A stretch of 64,000 nucleotides of DNA. Source: Eutypa lata (Eukaryota > Ascomycota > Sordariomycetes > Xylariales > Diatrypaceae). Positions 45,430 to 56,551 of the stretch are shown one piece after another. The position numbers and the translations under genes were made by a program. Below the pieces are notes generated by a model that made no database searches, was not told the DNA's origin, and was given only the letters and a program-made list of their open reading frames with translations. The stretch covers positions 558,001 through 622,000 of the forward strand of contig JAKULF010000015.1 of assembly GCA_022661535.1 (NCBI GenBank). The letters are read 5' to 3'. Every line of letters begins with the position of its first letter. Position 1 is the first letter of the stretch.

Positions 45430-46615
45430 GCTGGATAAGTTTCATCTACTACCAGAACGAGATGAAGTTGTGTCTTGAAGATGCTGATATTGAATGCTAA
45501 AAGTACGAAGTAAGAGTCGTGAGGTTTGAGCTGGTAAGGATAATTTGCCAGTGCCCCACCCTTAGATACTTACTTACCCAGCTAGAGCTAACTAGTATTA
45601 GTTATGTAATCCATGAGGTTCCACTCCTCTCTGCTACCCCTCCAGTCCGTCCTCCTTGCCAAGTTGCCCTCATAATCCTCTCTTCAAAACAATCTCTCAA
45701 CCAACCTTGGATTACTTATCATTGTTCCTAAAAGGCTTCATATGCCACCAAATGCAAAATAGCAAGGTATGCGCCTAGTTGGTTCATAGCAGTTTGCAAT
45801 AAGTGCCGTTGCCAATTAACTATCTGGGTTGAAAAAGGGGGTGGCGTAACTCATGAGGCTTGTGAGTAGCTCAGCCACAGTAACTGAGCCCCCTAGTCTA
45901 ACGAGCATATTTCTACGTCGGATAAACTGAGAATCTTGGTTTTCTAATGTTTGTGAACAATTTCACTCCTTGAGAAAAGTAGCAATTCAAAATTATATAG
46001 CGAATGATCCTTTGAGTATCATTCTTACAAGTAGCTTCTCCAGTGAATTGGCGAAGTTCGCTAAATAATGCCCTCGTTTTTACGTAGGGAGGTACGGCTG
46101 AGTGAAACGAAGAGTTATTATATCGTATTTTTAGCTTTTCTCGACGAATAGATCCATTATCTGCCTGTTGTGTATTTCCCTATTTGTACAATGACACCCG
46201 TTTTTCGTGGCAACACCGCAGGGGTAGATCTGAAGGGGGAAGAAAGCCTCCCCCTTCGGAAGAGTCTCGGTCTCGAGTCATCCTTTGGAGCATGCGGCGA
46301 AAAAACTGCCAAACTCTTTCGCTTACGTAAAGTTCTGTGCCAGCTGTTCCAAGCGTCCTATCTACCGCAGCAGGGAATTTTGGCCCCAGGAATCAGGTTA
46401 TCAGAAGTAACAAAACAATGGGAGTAGACTACTACTTGCACTATCGTGGTATCGAAGCTTCATAATAAGAATAAGCGGGTAAATAATCGAACGTATTAAG
46501 TCCACTTGCATCAGAAGTTAAGGGCATGGCATTAGGCTATTGCCAATGCTTATAAGTATATAACATTTGAATGGAGTATCGGAGACAAGAGAAAGTCTAC
46601 CTAGCTAGGTAGCTC
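45430..46615. other. intergenic region
   Basis: 1.2 kb. Upstream region of the enoyl-CoA hydratase-like gene on the left and 3' flank of the P450 on the right. A short plus-strand frame at 46170-46427 is not recognised and I do not call it a gene. Confidence 0.5.
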
Positions 46616-48346
46616 TTATGTCGACCTTAGTGATGACCCCTTCTCTACATTTTGCTGTCGCTCATACCACACCAAGTCTGCCCGTTCTGGATGCAGCATC
46701 TGGAGCAGCAGGACCCAACCACTGTCCTCCCTAATGAGGTCCAGGATCCGTCGACGCGCAGCCTCGATGCTCTCGCCCGGATGTTTCTTGGCCGGGTCGA
46801 CCCGCCACTGCCGGAACAGCCCCACCATGAGCGCCACGAACTCGACTTGGGAGAACTTCTTGCCGGGGCAGTCACGCGTGCCCTCGGACCATCCCAAAAA
46901 CACGCCGCGCTGATTCATGTCGATTTCTTCATCGCCCAGCTCGTTGGCCACTGTACTAGGCCGGATCCAGCGGGAAGGCCGCCACGTTAGCGAGTCCGAG
47001 CCCCAGTATCTAGGATCAGTATGTATAGAACAGTAGCTCGGTAGTATTATTGTCTTCGCGGGCAGGTTCAAAGTCTTATCGCCGACGGTGAGTGTCGTCG
47101 CTCGGTCTCCGGTCCATTTGATGGCGGGAACGATGGTGTAAAGCCGTAGCGTTTCGTATAGCACAGCCAAACAGCGCTTAAAACGCGGGAAGTCGGTACG
47201 GTAGTTTATCTCGTGCGGCTGTCGATCTCCAAGGACTCGTTGGATCTCTTCAGAGATCCAGTCCTGGACCTCGGGGTTCGCCGCAAGAAAGTACAAAGCG
47301 AATGTGGAACTATGGGCTGTTGTGTCGTGGCCGGCGAAGTTAAAGGTAAACATGTTGCCGTATATCTAGCTCTCGGTAAGGCCCCCCGATTCCTCATCGG
47401 CAGCTTCCTGCGAAGCTCGGACCAAGAGGGTCATGAGGTTGTTATCTGAGCCCTCTTCTCCGGCGGAGAAAGCACGCTTCTGCTCCTCATACATGGTGGT
47501 CATGTGTGTCTGAAATGACACGACTGCCTTGTTTACGGTTTTCAGCTTGGAAGGGAGCCGGTAACGGGCAAGGAATGCTAGGGTCTTAGGACCGAGGGCC
47601 AAGATAATAATGCAGTTCTCCAGAATAAGGCCCAGGGATTCCCTGTAGCTCATGGACTGGATCTCGTCGGCTGGTCTCTCCTCCTCATGGCCCCGAAACT
47701 TGAACGACTTCCCTAAGCCAGCCCGAGCAAGCACGTTGAGCGTGAGAGTGCGTATGTCGTCGGCACTGGATTTGATAGAGGGCTTGGAGGACCAATAACG
47801 GATCATATCACGGGACAGACCAAGAGTCTCGCCCCAGACAATCTCGTTATTTGCCTCGTTGAAGCAGCGAGTCGCAACTTTACGCTGCGCCTTCCATGAC
47901 TGACCCTTAGCACAGGAGATGTTCGGGCCGAAGACACCAAGAACATCGTTGACCCAAACTGGTCGCGGGAAGTCGATGCTTCTCTTGAAGACGCTCGTGA
48001 TGGCTTCTGGACTGTTGAGTTGGATCATATTGTACTGGGGCGTCACTAGGACGAAAACATCCCCCATCTCATAATGGGAACGCCACCTGTCTTCTATGTC
48101 CCATCCGCGCCAGTTGTAACGATTGATGGTGTTCCCCCTGACAAACGGGAGGCGGCAGAGGAACAAGGCGACCTTCCGATCGACGAGGGACCAGAACGGG
48201 TTGAAAGGGTTAAATGGGACCACCCGTATGGGGACGCCAATCGTGCGGGCGGCGGCGTAGTTCTGTAACATGGACCGGGCCCAATTGACGAACAATGCTG
48301 TGGCCAGAACCAAACTTGGTGCTACCAGTACAGTAAACCAAGACAT
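46616..48346 (-). pseudogene. cytochrome P450 with one in-frame stop before the I-helix motif
   Basis: Intronless fungal P450 of 576 codons. An N-terminal membrane anchor (about residues 5-27) is followed by the full P450 fold: AKGQSWKAQRKVATRCF (C-helix WxxxR), FNFAGHDTTAHS (I-helix oxygen-binding motif), VLYETLRL (ExxR), the PSRW segment and the haem loop FLGWSEGTRDCPGKKFSQVEF. Codon 327 is TAG (47368-47366) in the sequence LTES-stop-IYGNMFTFNFAGHDTT. The frame before and after is identical and no splice sites surround it, so it is a single nonsense change, compatible with CAG to TAG. A protein ending there would lack the haem site and be inactive. A recent inactivation or a sequencing error are the options. 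The P450 family number cannot be given by eye. Confidence 0.9.
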
Positions 48347-48959
48347 TTTGACGTGAGTTTTAAGCCGGAATTCACAACATGTGTGTATAGAAAAAAGGGT
48401 AATTCTACGGAGGAAAATTTATTAGAAGAGAAGGGAGGGAGAAAGATGGTTGGATTGTGCGACCAGTGCGCCCAATGCGACGCGAATACATACATATGGA
48501 GTTTCCATGCAGGTACCCAGCGAGGTATTGGGTAGCTAAGTACCCATTTACTACGTATAACTACATACCTAATTACTATATTATGTTATCTCATTCGTTC
48601 ATTGGGTTGGCTTACCTACCATCGATGGTCCCGACAGTTTGGACCCTAATACCCCGACCCCACCCAACATTAAAGCAACAGCTAAAGATGGGCTGGAGGG
48701 GCCGCCAACCGCATAACGATGCCCACCCATGTATATCCACTCCATCTACAATGTAACGTTCGAAGAGATCTGTTCTACTTTAGATACGCACACACACCCC
48801 AGACTATCACAGTCTACTTGGTAGCCTAGTGGTCGTCTTTTCTTAAATTACTACGTTATTCCTGATATGTCGAAGGAAGTACTAATTCCAATATTAGCCC
48901 ATTCCCCCGCCCCCTCTTTGACTTCTATCTATTTTTCTATCTCAGTCTCAGAATTCTAT
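48347..48959. other. divergent intergenic region
   Basis: 613 bp between the start of the broken P450 (-) and the P450 N-terminal relic (+). No gene; C/T-rich before 48960 as in promoters. Confidence 0.5.
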
Positions 48960-49320
48960 ATGTCTGTTCTCTTGATATGTGCTATCTCTGCGGCCGCTGC
49001 ATGGCTGGTTTATTCTCAGAGGAAGGTCAGGCGAGCTTCCAAAACCCCCGGAGTCGCGTATATCGACCTTCAAGGGGACAGGTCACCGAATAGATGTGGT
49101 AGAAACTGGAAATTTTATCATAAAGGAATACGCCCAGGTGAGCCAGAGTTATGCTGGAGAGGTGTGTGGCCTTGTGCTAACTCAAACAAAGGACAGCATT
49201 TCTCGATCCCAAGTCTTTCCGAGTTCACCAGCCCCTTAGCTGTGCTACCTGTTCTGTATCTCAATGAGGTCGTGGTTGCGCCACATAGTGAGCTCAGTCT
49301 AAAGGAGTACTTCTCTACGG
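48960..49320 (+). pseudogene. possible cytochrome P450 N-terminal relic
   Basis: From the ATG at 48960 the frame gives a membrane anchor (MSVLLICAISAAAAWLVYSQ), a basic stop-transfer patch (RKVRRASK), PGVAYIDLQG, and in a second frame TGNFIIKEYAQ, which sits where P450s have their first helix. After a plausible intron (GTGAGC at about 49138 to an AG near 49190) a segment reads FSIPSLSEF, AVLPVLYLNEV and PHSELSLKEYFSTV. That matches the usual P450 order: PF-x-P, the ILP-type strand, YLDE, then P-x-S-x-LS-x-xE. It needs a frame change and stops where the SDR relic begins, so at best it is a truncated gene copy. The assignment is by pattern memory only. Confidence 0.45.
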
Positions 49321-49336
49321 TTCGTTCTCTTCCCCT

Positions 49337-49826
49337 TACCTGTGGTTGATGGTTTTTGCGCGCAGTTTCGGTAGCAGGAGGGGCGTGAGGAGCATGGGCA
49401 ACAGGACGTCGACTTGCAGGGACATCTCGTAGCCGACCGGGCTCTTGGCATAGGTTCATGGGGCGACTCCGGCCGTGTTCTAGACGACGTGCATAGCGGC
49501 AGCGGCGGAGAGGCGACGGTTTACGCGGTCGACTAAATCCTTGACGGACACGAACGTCGCGAGGTCGAGGGTCTCGATGATGAAGATGTCGGGCGAGCGC
49601 CCCGCCTACCGTGTGATTGCGGCTTACGCCTACTCCCCCTTCTCGCGCGTCCGGACGCCAAGGATGAGTGGGTGCGCCCCTATCACTGCGTACTTGACGG
49701 TGGTGTAATGTCTAAGGCCGGCGTCGTGGGCCCCGGTCACCAAGACGACCTTGTTCTTGAGCGACAGGTCCGTTGGGTCAACTGGGGGGTTACGGGCATC
49801 GTGCCATAACTCTCTGTGGACGACAT
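49337..49826 (-). pseudogene. short-chain dehydrogenase/reductase relic with five in-frame stops
   Basis: One minus-strand frame over about 470 bp reads as an NAD(P)-dependent short-chain dehydrogenase. It contains DPTDLSLKNKVVLVTGA (Rossmann start), YTTVKYAVIGAHPLILGVRTREKGE, DIFIIETLDLATFVSVKDLVDRV, the NTAGVAP strand (NxAG motif) and GYEMSLQVDVLLPMLLTPLLLPKL. It is broken by TAG (49632-49630), TAA (49626-49624), TAG (49608-49606), TAG (49482-49480) and TGA (49458-49456), all in the same frame with no indels between them. The Gly-rich loop has lost residues (GAHDAGL instead of GANxGLG). The catalytic Tyr-x3-Lys part is missing past a possible donor at about 49337. An upstream Met at 49826 lies in another frame. 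Clearly non-functional. Confidence 0.85.
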
Positions 49827-50880
49827 GGCAAATGTTGTCTAGGAAAAAATTTAACTACACGACAATGACTTGAGAATACGGAGGCTTGGGAGGGAGGACA
49901 ATGGAGCAAGGGGAAGCGAGGGGAAAGAATAGCCTGGTCTACATAGGCTAGGGTATATTTACAAATCTACTACTGATTGCAGTCTCATAATACCTGCCGT
50001 AAATTTGACAGTCATGCGCTACAGTTGGTATCTTCTTTTAGATGGTAGCAGCCCTACCTACATATTTAGGCACGCATGAAGTTCTCCTACCACTACTAGC
50101 ACCGCTAAACCATACCCTGCCTCTACTTCACTCCGGCAAGTATAAGTACATACCTATATACCTATTAGTTAACTAATGACATCAGCTTCCGGGGCCGGGG
50201 TGGCGCGACTAACATTGGAACTAAAGCCCGGTCCGCACATACCTAATTTATATAAACCTCACTTGACTCCTTGCATACATAGGCACCTAAATGTGAGTTG
50301 TCAGCTACCTACCTAGAGGCTGGTAGTCAATATGATAAAACCCGCATCTGCTCTCTGATGGACTTAATCGGATAAATCGGAGGAAACATGTTGCACAACC
50401 CGATATTTCACACAGTTGGACAATCTCATCCCGGTTGCTTTGTCTGTACGGAAGTGCCCTGTTTATCTCCGATACCGATTCTGATTTCGATTATTCTAGG
50501 TATTGTCGTGATATCAAAGATAAGGTTCTTTACACAGAGCATGCTAAGTATGTTGTAACCGCCGGGAATAAGTTGACCCACTCTACAAAGTAACTTCCAA
50601 GCTCAAGCCCCCTATTTATGAATAGGGGTAACTTTCCTATCATATCATCAATCTCCCAAATTAAAATTTTGGCCTTGTTTAAGAAGTCGTAATCCATTAT
50701 AATGGAGTACAAACCCAAATTCTGGTAATAAGAGGTCAACGAGCTTTATCAAAGGATACTAACCAAAATATTGCAATCATTACTATCTCGTTGTATATGA
50801 CGTTGACTAGACATCGATGGGATGGATAGTACAAGACAATAAAATCAGCCTTGATACACAAATTTCGGGTTATGAGACGA
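49827..50880. other. AT-rich intergenic region
   Basis: 1.05 kb to the left of the hAT-like element. No gene supported. Confidence 0.5.
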
Positions 50881-50888
50881 CGAGCCCC
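50881..50888. repeat. 8-bp target-site duplication, left (CGAGCCCC)
   Basis: CGAGCCCC directly abuts the left terminal inverted repeat, and the same eight bases directly follow the right one at 51466-51473. Confidence 0.9.
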
Positions 50889-51465
50889 CAGGCTGGCAAG
50901 TAACGCAACACAAGTCACCGTATGTACACCGATTAGTGTACACCACCTTAATCAACTTATCAATATCAACTTTTTCGATATTGCAATTATTGCAACGCAA
51001 CGCACCGATATTAACCTTAGTATCCATATATGGACACCAAATATAGCTTAACTAACCCATTGTTAATATTTATTATATATTTGTATGATAGCATTAATAT
51101 GTAACTCATTAACATTGCCATAAGCCGGATACGAAGTAAATACCTAAGTAATAAATAATCCGTAAGGTTGGCGTCGAAAGATAAATACCGAGCTCCGAAA
51201 TGGTAAATGGTCCGTAAAGTCCGTGGTAATCCGTGAAGTCGGGGACGGTATGGCCAAGACACCAAAAAACGAAGTCACGATAGCTATTTTCGGCTTCACT
51301 TTAACCCCTGTCATACCCCGGTCACTTATGCAACGCGTATAATACATTATGCAACATGTCCATTTTCGTCCACCGCAACTTACCAAATCGAAAGTGCCGG
51401 TGCATTATAAGTAACGCAATTCACATGGTCGGGTGGTGGAGTGTGTTGCGTTACTTGCCAGCCTG
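50889..51465. mobile_element. non-autonomous hAT-like transposon (MITE), 577 bp
   Basis: The element is bounded by perfect 23-bp terminal inverted repeats (50889-50911 and 51443-51465) that start CAGGCTGGCAAGTAACG. It is flanked by an exact 8-bp duplication CGAGCCCC. An 8-bp duplication plus a CAG...TGGCAA-type terminus is typical of the hAT superfamily. The interior has no transposase frame. Subterminal GTAACGCAA and GCAACGC motifs recur (near 50903, 50992, 51331 and 51410 in either orientation) and may be transposase-binding sites. The perfect terminal repeats and target duplication suggest fairly recent movement by a transposase encoded elsewhere. Small open frames across both ends read alike (CVALLASL) only because they translate the terminal repeat. 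Confidence 0.92.
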
Positions 51466-51473
51466 CGAGCCCC
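51466..51473. repeat. 8-bp target-site duplication, right (CGAGCCCC)
   Basis: Exact copy of the bases at 50881-50888, directly after the right terminal inverted repeat. Confidence 0.9.
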
Positions 51474-52694
51474 ACGTTACAGACGCTCGAAGTCAGTAGT
51501 CGAAGATGAGGATATTTCGGAAAGTCTCTCAACTTACATAAAGTCTGTAAGATTTTCTAGTGGTCCGAGCTTGGCAAAAGATATTATCACATTTATCGAA
51601 ATTTGGGTTTCACTTTCGCTTCTTGAAATCATTAAGCTCTTTATATGTTGACATTCAAATGAACATCACCTAGCGGAGAAGTTATACCCGCCTGTGATGC
51701 AATTTTGTTCTCCAAGTATCGCTTGTATCTTTTGTCGCTGTGGCGTTAGCAGGTTACGGACACTTATGGGACGACCTCCTGTGACTTTAGAGGACTATGG
51801 ATATAATTGAACTAGGTAGTTAGACTTGAATCGATAAAGGAGTTACCAACTATCGGTTTTATAAGAGCAGGATTCGTAAAATATATGGAGCCTGCTCACA
51901 ATACCCTTCAAGAGCTTACAATGAGATCTATATGGCAATCCCACACCCGCCTTATAACGGTGGAACGTAGTATAAGATCCTCAGATAATCAATATGTGCT
52001 AAATATTATGCATTAAAACAAAATGTTTCTTGGTCGGCGGATATAAATGTACAAATGTCATCACATTTTAGTTTCGGTTATGATACCCCTCCTTCACCGC
52101 AACCTTGCGTCTGGTGAATAAATGATTGTTAGATCAAGGAGGCATATGATCGCCCCGACCCGGATAGATTAATGGTCCGAATGTAATAACAGGTCCAGTC
52201 GACTCTGACGCTGCAATCATGAATCGACCTAGGCCGAGTCCCGACGAGCCGAGAATGTAAACCAACCTCTTCCTAGGCACTCCTACAATTAGAAATCATA
52301 TGGTTTACCTTAAGATCAATTGTCGTACAATGTGTGATGTCAATAACTCTAAGTTAAAGTTTCACCCTCTTAAGAACAGGATGATATTCTAATTACACAT
52401 GTTGCCGCGGTATGTATCGTGGAATCGCAGTTCACCCGCATATTTTCATACATTTCGGAATTTGGACGCCGAAACCCACAGGATGAAGTCGCAGTGTCAA
52501 GATTCGTAGCAAGTTACTCTACTATGATTCGCAGCATATAAGACACAGATGATTACCCATATACGAAACAATCGGAAACAGAACAAACCATGTTTGACTG
52601 TGCATTCAACAATAAGGAACAATAAAAATATAATCATATACAGAGATTCCGAGATTCCCCCGGTGTACCAGCCCCAAAGGCGCCACCTAGTCCA
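51474..52694. other. intergenic region upstream of MDR gene
   Basis: 1.2 kb. No supportable gene and no clear repeat. Confidence 0.5.
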
Positions 52695-53794
52695 ATGTCT
52701 AGGGCAATCCCTTCCACTACATCCCAATGGGTCATCGAATCCAACACCGGAATTTCCGGCCTCAAACTGAAGCACGACGTACCTCTTCCATCCCTGGGAG
52801 CGCATGATATACTTGTCAAAGTCCACGCTGTAGCATTGAATTCCCGTGACCACCAAATCCTCAATGTAAATTCATCATTATTTCTTGTTCCTGTCCTAAG
52901 GTAATATTCTAACCTTATTTTCAGAACACGTACCTCTGGGGTGCAACGCCGGGCGTCGTACCGCTATCCGACGGGGCTGGATCCGTCCTGGCGATCGGAG
53001 AAGCCGTCACTCGCTTCAACACTGGATCACGAGTAGCGGCGACATTCCACCGACCGTGGCTGGGCGGCAAACTCACCTCCCTTGGCCAAACATCCCAAAT
53101 CGGTGCGCGAGCAGACGGTCTGCTGCGGCAATACGCCGTGTTCCACGAGGACGAGCTTGTCGCAATCCCGTCGAATTACAGCTTCGTACAAGCAAGTACT
53201 CTCCCCTGCGCGGCCCTCACAGCCTGGAATGCGCTCTTCTGCGGCAGCGCGGGTCTCAAGCCGGGTGATGTCGTTCTCACCCAAGGCAGTGGCGGAGTGA
53301 GTCTGTTCGCGATCCAGTTTGCGAGGGCGGCCGGTGCGACGGTTATTTCGACGACGGGTCAGGTAGGTGGAGAGCGTGAGACTCATCTCAGACGGCTTGG
53401 GGCGAAGGTAGTGCTGAGCTACCGCGACTCTGACTGGGGTAAGCAAGCTAAGGCCGCAACTGGCGGCCGAGGTGTAGATTTCATTGTAGAAGTGTCTGGG
53501 GCCGCGGAGCAGAGTGCAGCAGCCTTGAGGATCGGGGGTCAAATTGCGGTAATAGGAGGCGCCGGAGGGTCTGGAGGGTCGGCATTCGATATGCGTATCA
53601 CGATGGGTGAACTGAGGCGTGTGGCCGTGGGGAATCGTGACCAATTTGAGGATATGAATCGTGCCATCGAGGCGAATGGAATTGAGCCCGTGGTAGATAA
53701 GACGGTCTGGGGATTCGAGCAGGCTAAGGAAGCATTCGAGTATGCGCAGTCAGGAAAGATGACGGGGAAAGTAATTGTTCAGATTGCAGATTAA
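52695..53794 (+). CDS. zinc-type alcohol dehydrogenase-like / quinone oxidoreductase-like MDR protein, two exons
   Basis: Medium-chain dehydrogenase/reductase, NADPH-dependent by family. Exons 52695-52865 and 52925-53794 (59-bp intron GTAAAT...TTCAG, phase 0), joining to 346 residues. The N-terminal catalytic domain has HDILVKVHAVALNSRDHQILN, then PGVVPLSDGAGSVLAIGEAVTRF. CAALTAWNALF, LKPGDVVLTQGSGGVSLFAIQFARAAGATVISTT follow (a GxGGV nucleotide loop). GGRGVDFIVEVSGA and the C-terminal VVDKTVWGFEQAKEAFEYAQSGKMTGKVIV complete the fold. The structural-zinc cysteines are absent, as in the quinone oxidoreductase branch. It looks intact. Related enzymes act as enoyl reductases or on quinones in secondary metabolism; the substrate here is unknown. 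Confidence 0.92.
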
Positions 53795-54207
53795 TGGACC
53801 ACGGTTGACGGAGAGTTACATAACTTCGAAGTGCCTGGTTTGTCAGCCTCTACCATATGGGCTGGAATGCAGCTACACAATCCCAATCACATAACGGTGT
53901 AACGCAACAAGAATGCTTTAAGGAGGCTGACTGTAAACGATAGGCTCCTGTAGGGGCTTGCATCATTGCACATACCGATGCCAACGTGCACCTCGCTTAT
54001 GCGTTTAGGCAGACATACATTCTTGGTCTTTCTTCCCGGATATTTCCTGTTTATATCGTATTTTAGATATGTTTGTTCTAATATTCTCAATAATCAATAT
54101 CGCATATGAACTATCGCTTTTTAAAACACATTACCTCCAGGTACTTAATCTACAAAGCGGGTGCTGCTCTACTGTGCGTGTATCCATCTAATTAATAGCA
54201 TCTTCAG
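53795..54207. other. intergenic region
   Basis: 413 bp between two genes on the same strand; nothing recognised. Confidence 0.5.
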
Positions 54208-55872
54208 ATGCCCGACAGGAAGCGTCAGCTTGTCGAAAGACTGAGCGCTCTCGGCCCTATCATCAAGTCCATAGGTTTTGTGACAGGTGCTCCGTCTGTT
54301 TCTCTCGGCGTCGCATATGAGGGAGAAACTATCTACCAATGGAGTTCTGGCCTCAGAGACATCAAGCAGGGCCATGCTCCTGATTTGGACACTGTTTATG
54401 GAATCGGCTCCCTTTCCAAAATCTTCACAGCATCGGCCATTGGTATTCTCGTAGAAGAAGGCGACCTTGATTGGGTAACACCCGTTCGCAACATATTACC
54501 AGAGTTCCGCAGTAGCAGTCAATTCATCACAGAAGAGCTTACCGTGGAAGACCTTCTGTCCCACCGCTCTGGGATGGCATCCTCAAACGAATGGTGGTAT
54601 GGTGCAGGTGGGGAGTTGCTTTTGACTAAGAGCCAGATGATGAAGTTCATCAATGCCTTAAAGCCAGTGGGTTCTCTTCGCAGCCGTTACATCTACAGCA
54701 ACTGGAACTTCGCCATTCTCGGTGAAATTATCGAGAGAATAACAGGTGTTTCGTATGGCACCTTCATCAGCAACAGGATTCTCGCCCCGTTGGGTATGAG
54801 CCGTACCTCTGCATCCCATAAATTTGGGAACGACAGCAACCTGGCTCGTCCCTATGCTGTCCTCGACAACCTGTCTGCCTACGAACTTCCAATGCCGAAA
54901 TGCGAAGATGACACGATCATGGCCGCGGCTCAAGGGATCCAGAGTACTGTCAATGACTTGCTGAAGTATTCACAAGCTCTAATGTCAGCTTACCATTCTC
55001 AGTTGCAAACCAAGAGCACATCTTCTCATGAGTCACCATTGAAGAATGTTGCCAAGCAGTTCAGTGCACATACTTCACGAGGCAGTCCATCCCTGACGCA
55101 AAAAGCGTATTGCTTTGGGATGCATCGACATCAACTTCCTAACCCGTTCGATGGACTTGGTTGCAACACAATGTTCGTAAACCAGATGCCAGTCCTTACC
55201 CCAGGTGGTGAGGCACGTCTTATTCTCTCGCATGGTGGCAGCCTGGCTGGATACACGACATTTGTATCTCTCTTGCCTGAAATCAATTGTTCCATTGTCG
55301 TTCTTGTCAATTCGATTGGACTGGGAGACCCTGCTGGCTGGATCAATCAACTTGTCATCGAGAGTGTCATCGATTCGCCAGTACCCAACGATTACGTGGC
55401 GTTAGCCAAAGAAGCTGCAAACAACCACTCTTCTAGTTTTTCCAAGTTGTCGCAAGAGCTACAAAAACAAAGAATAGACACCCCACCGTCCAAGCCCCTG
55501 AGTGATTATATCGGTAGATATCAGGATCCAAACCAAGGCTTCATCATTGAGGTGAAATTTCATGCGGGCGCCGAGTTGAAGCTTGAGATTGCCTTTCAAG
55601 GTCTTGATTCTCAAGTGTGGGCTCTTGAGCATTATCAAGAGGATACTTTTCTATGTTTCCACACCTCATTCAACGACTTAGCACAGCGAGCTATATTCAC
55701 ATTTCTGGATGAGGACTACTTCAAATTCACATTCCGCACTAACGAGGATGGCAATATCGATAGGCTGTTCTGGGCGCATGATGGGAATGTCCCGGCTGAA
55801 GAGCAGTTCCTTGTGAAGACTTCCGTGAGCCCGGTGCATTCCATCCAAAGGCCTATTTTGAAGACATGGTAA
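54208..55872 (+). CDS. serine beta-lactamase-related hydrolase (class C/S12-like), 554 aa
   Basis: Single-exon gene of the beta-lactamase/transpeptidase-like superfamily, often annotated in fungi as beta-lactamase-related or D-aminopeptidase-like and found in secondary-metabolite clusters as thioesterase-like hydrolases. Active-site elements: S68-x-x-K71 in YGIGSLSKIFTASAIG, Y163-S-N165 in YIYSNWNFAILGEIIERITG, and H342-G-G in LSHGGSLAGYTTF. LTVEDLLSHRSGM and ILAPLGMSRT are further family marks. Residues from about 470 on form the extra C-terminal beta domain seen in many fungal members. The ATG at 54208 puts the catalytic Ser at the usual distance; there is no signal peptide, so it is presumably cytosolic. 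Substrate unknown. Confidence 0.92.
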   Translation: MPDRKRQLVERLSALGPIIKSIGFVTGAPSVSLGVAYEGETIYQWSSGLRDIKQGHAPDLDTVYGIGSLSKIFTASAIGILVEEGDLDWVTPVRNILPEFRSSSQFITEELTVEDLLSHRSGMASSNEWWYGAGGELLLTKSQMMKFINALKPVGSLRSRYIYSNWNFAILGEIIERITGVSYGTFISNRILAPLGMSRTSASHKFGNDSNLARPYAVLDNLSAYELPMPKCEDDTIMAAAQGIQSTVNDLLKYSQALMSAYHSQLQTKSTSSHESPLKNVAKQFSAHTSRGSPSLTQKAYCFGMHRHQLPNPFDGLGCNTMFVNQMPVLTPGGEARLILSHGGSLAGYTTFVSLLPEINCSIVVLVNSIGLGDPAGWINQLVIESVIDSPVPNDYVALAKEAANNHSSSFSKLSQELQKQRIDTPPSKPLSDYIGRYQDPNQGFIIEVKFHAGAELKLEIAFQGLDSQVWALEHYQEDTFLCFHTSFNDLAQRAIFTFLDEDYFKFTFRTNEDGNIDRLFWAHDGNVPAEEQFLVKTSVSPVHSIQRPILKTW

Positions 55873-56551
55873 GTTGTCTGCTCACCGAATCATTACTCTT
55901 ATATAATTCTAAGTCTCTTGAAAGTCTGTAGGCTAATAGATTCTTGAGTCTGACTAGAAAGCTAAAGCTTATTGCTAGCGTTGGTGAAGGATCACAACGG
56001 TTTAGCGAATTTTGGCAAGGGCTTGGTAAGAAATTGCGAGGCAATTAGGATGCCATGCTGGCATGTAAACCATATCGGCTGTCTGGGGGTCGAATTGAGG
56101 TTTCTTCTTTGTAGTCGTGTATGCAAGTTGAGACTTATTCCATAGTTCTCACAAAAATAAGAAGTCTGCAATCTGATAGAAACTGCCTACGGAGCAAGTG
56201 TAGGAAATCCTTCACTGCTGCGCTGATGATAGTTGATAATTATTTTCTGTGATCTTTTAAGAAATCTCGAAACAGGGGCCTAACCGCAGCCAACCGTTCT
56301 TTTAAGTGAAGAGTTTTGCAAATATTCAAGATCCGCTCGTCCAGCTCTCCTCTAAGACAAAATTACCCTCATTAAAAATGAAATCATGAGATGACAAGAT
56401 TTGTATGGCATGGAAGTCCCGGTCCCATAATCACTACAAGCTTCGTGGATAAATAGTATGCCCCTTCTCCCTAGCAGGAAAAGGTCAAGGCTGAACTATT
56501 TACAACAAGCGACACGACTATCGCATTGCTAAGGTCGCGATCGATTACAGC
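55873..56551. other. convergent intergenic region
   Basis: 679 bp between the convergent beta-lactamase-like and HeLo genes. No gene seen. Confidence 0.5.

Noticed and set aside
50736..51651. Two short frames sharing CVALLASL at the ends of the hAT-like element
   Set aside because: The shared peptide is only the translation of the terminal inverted repeat.
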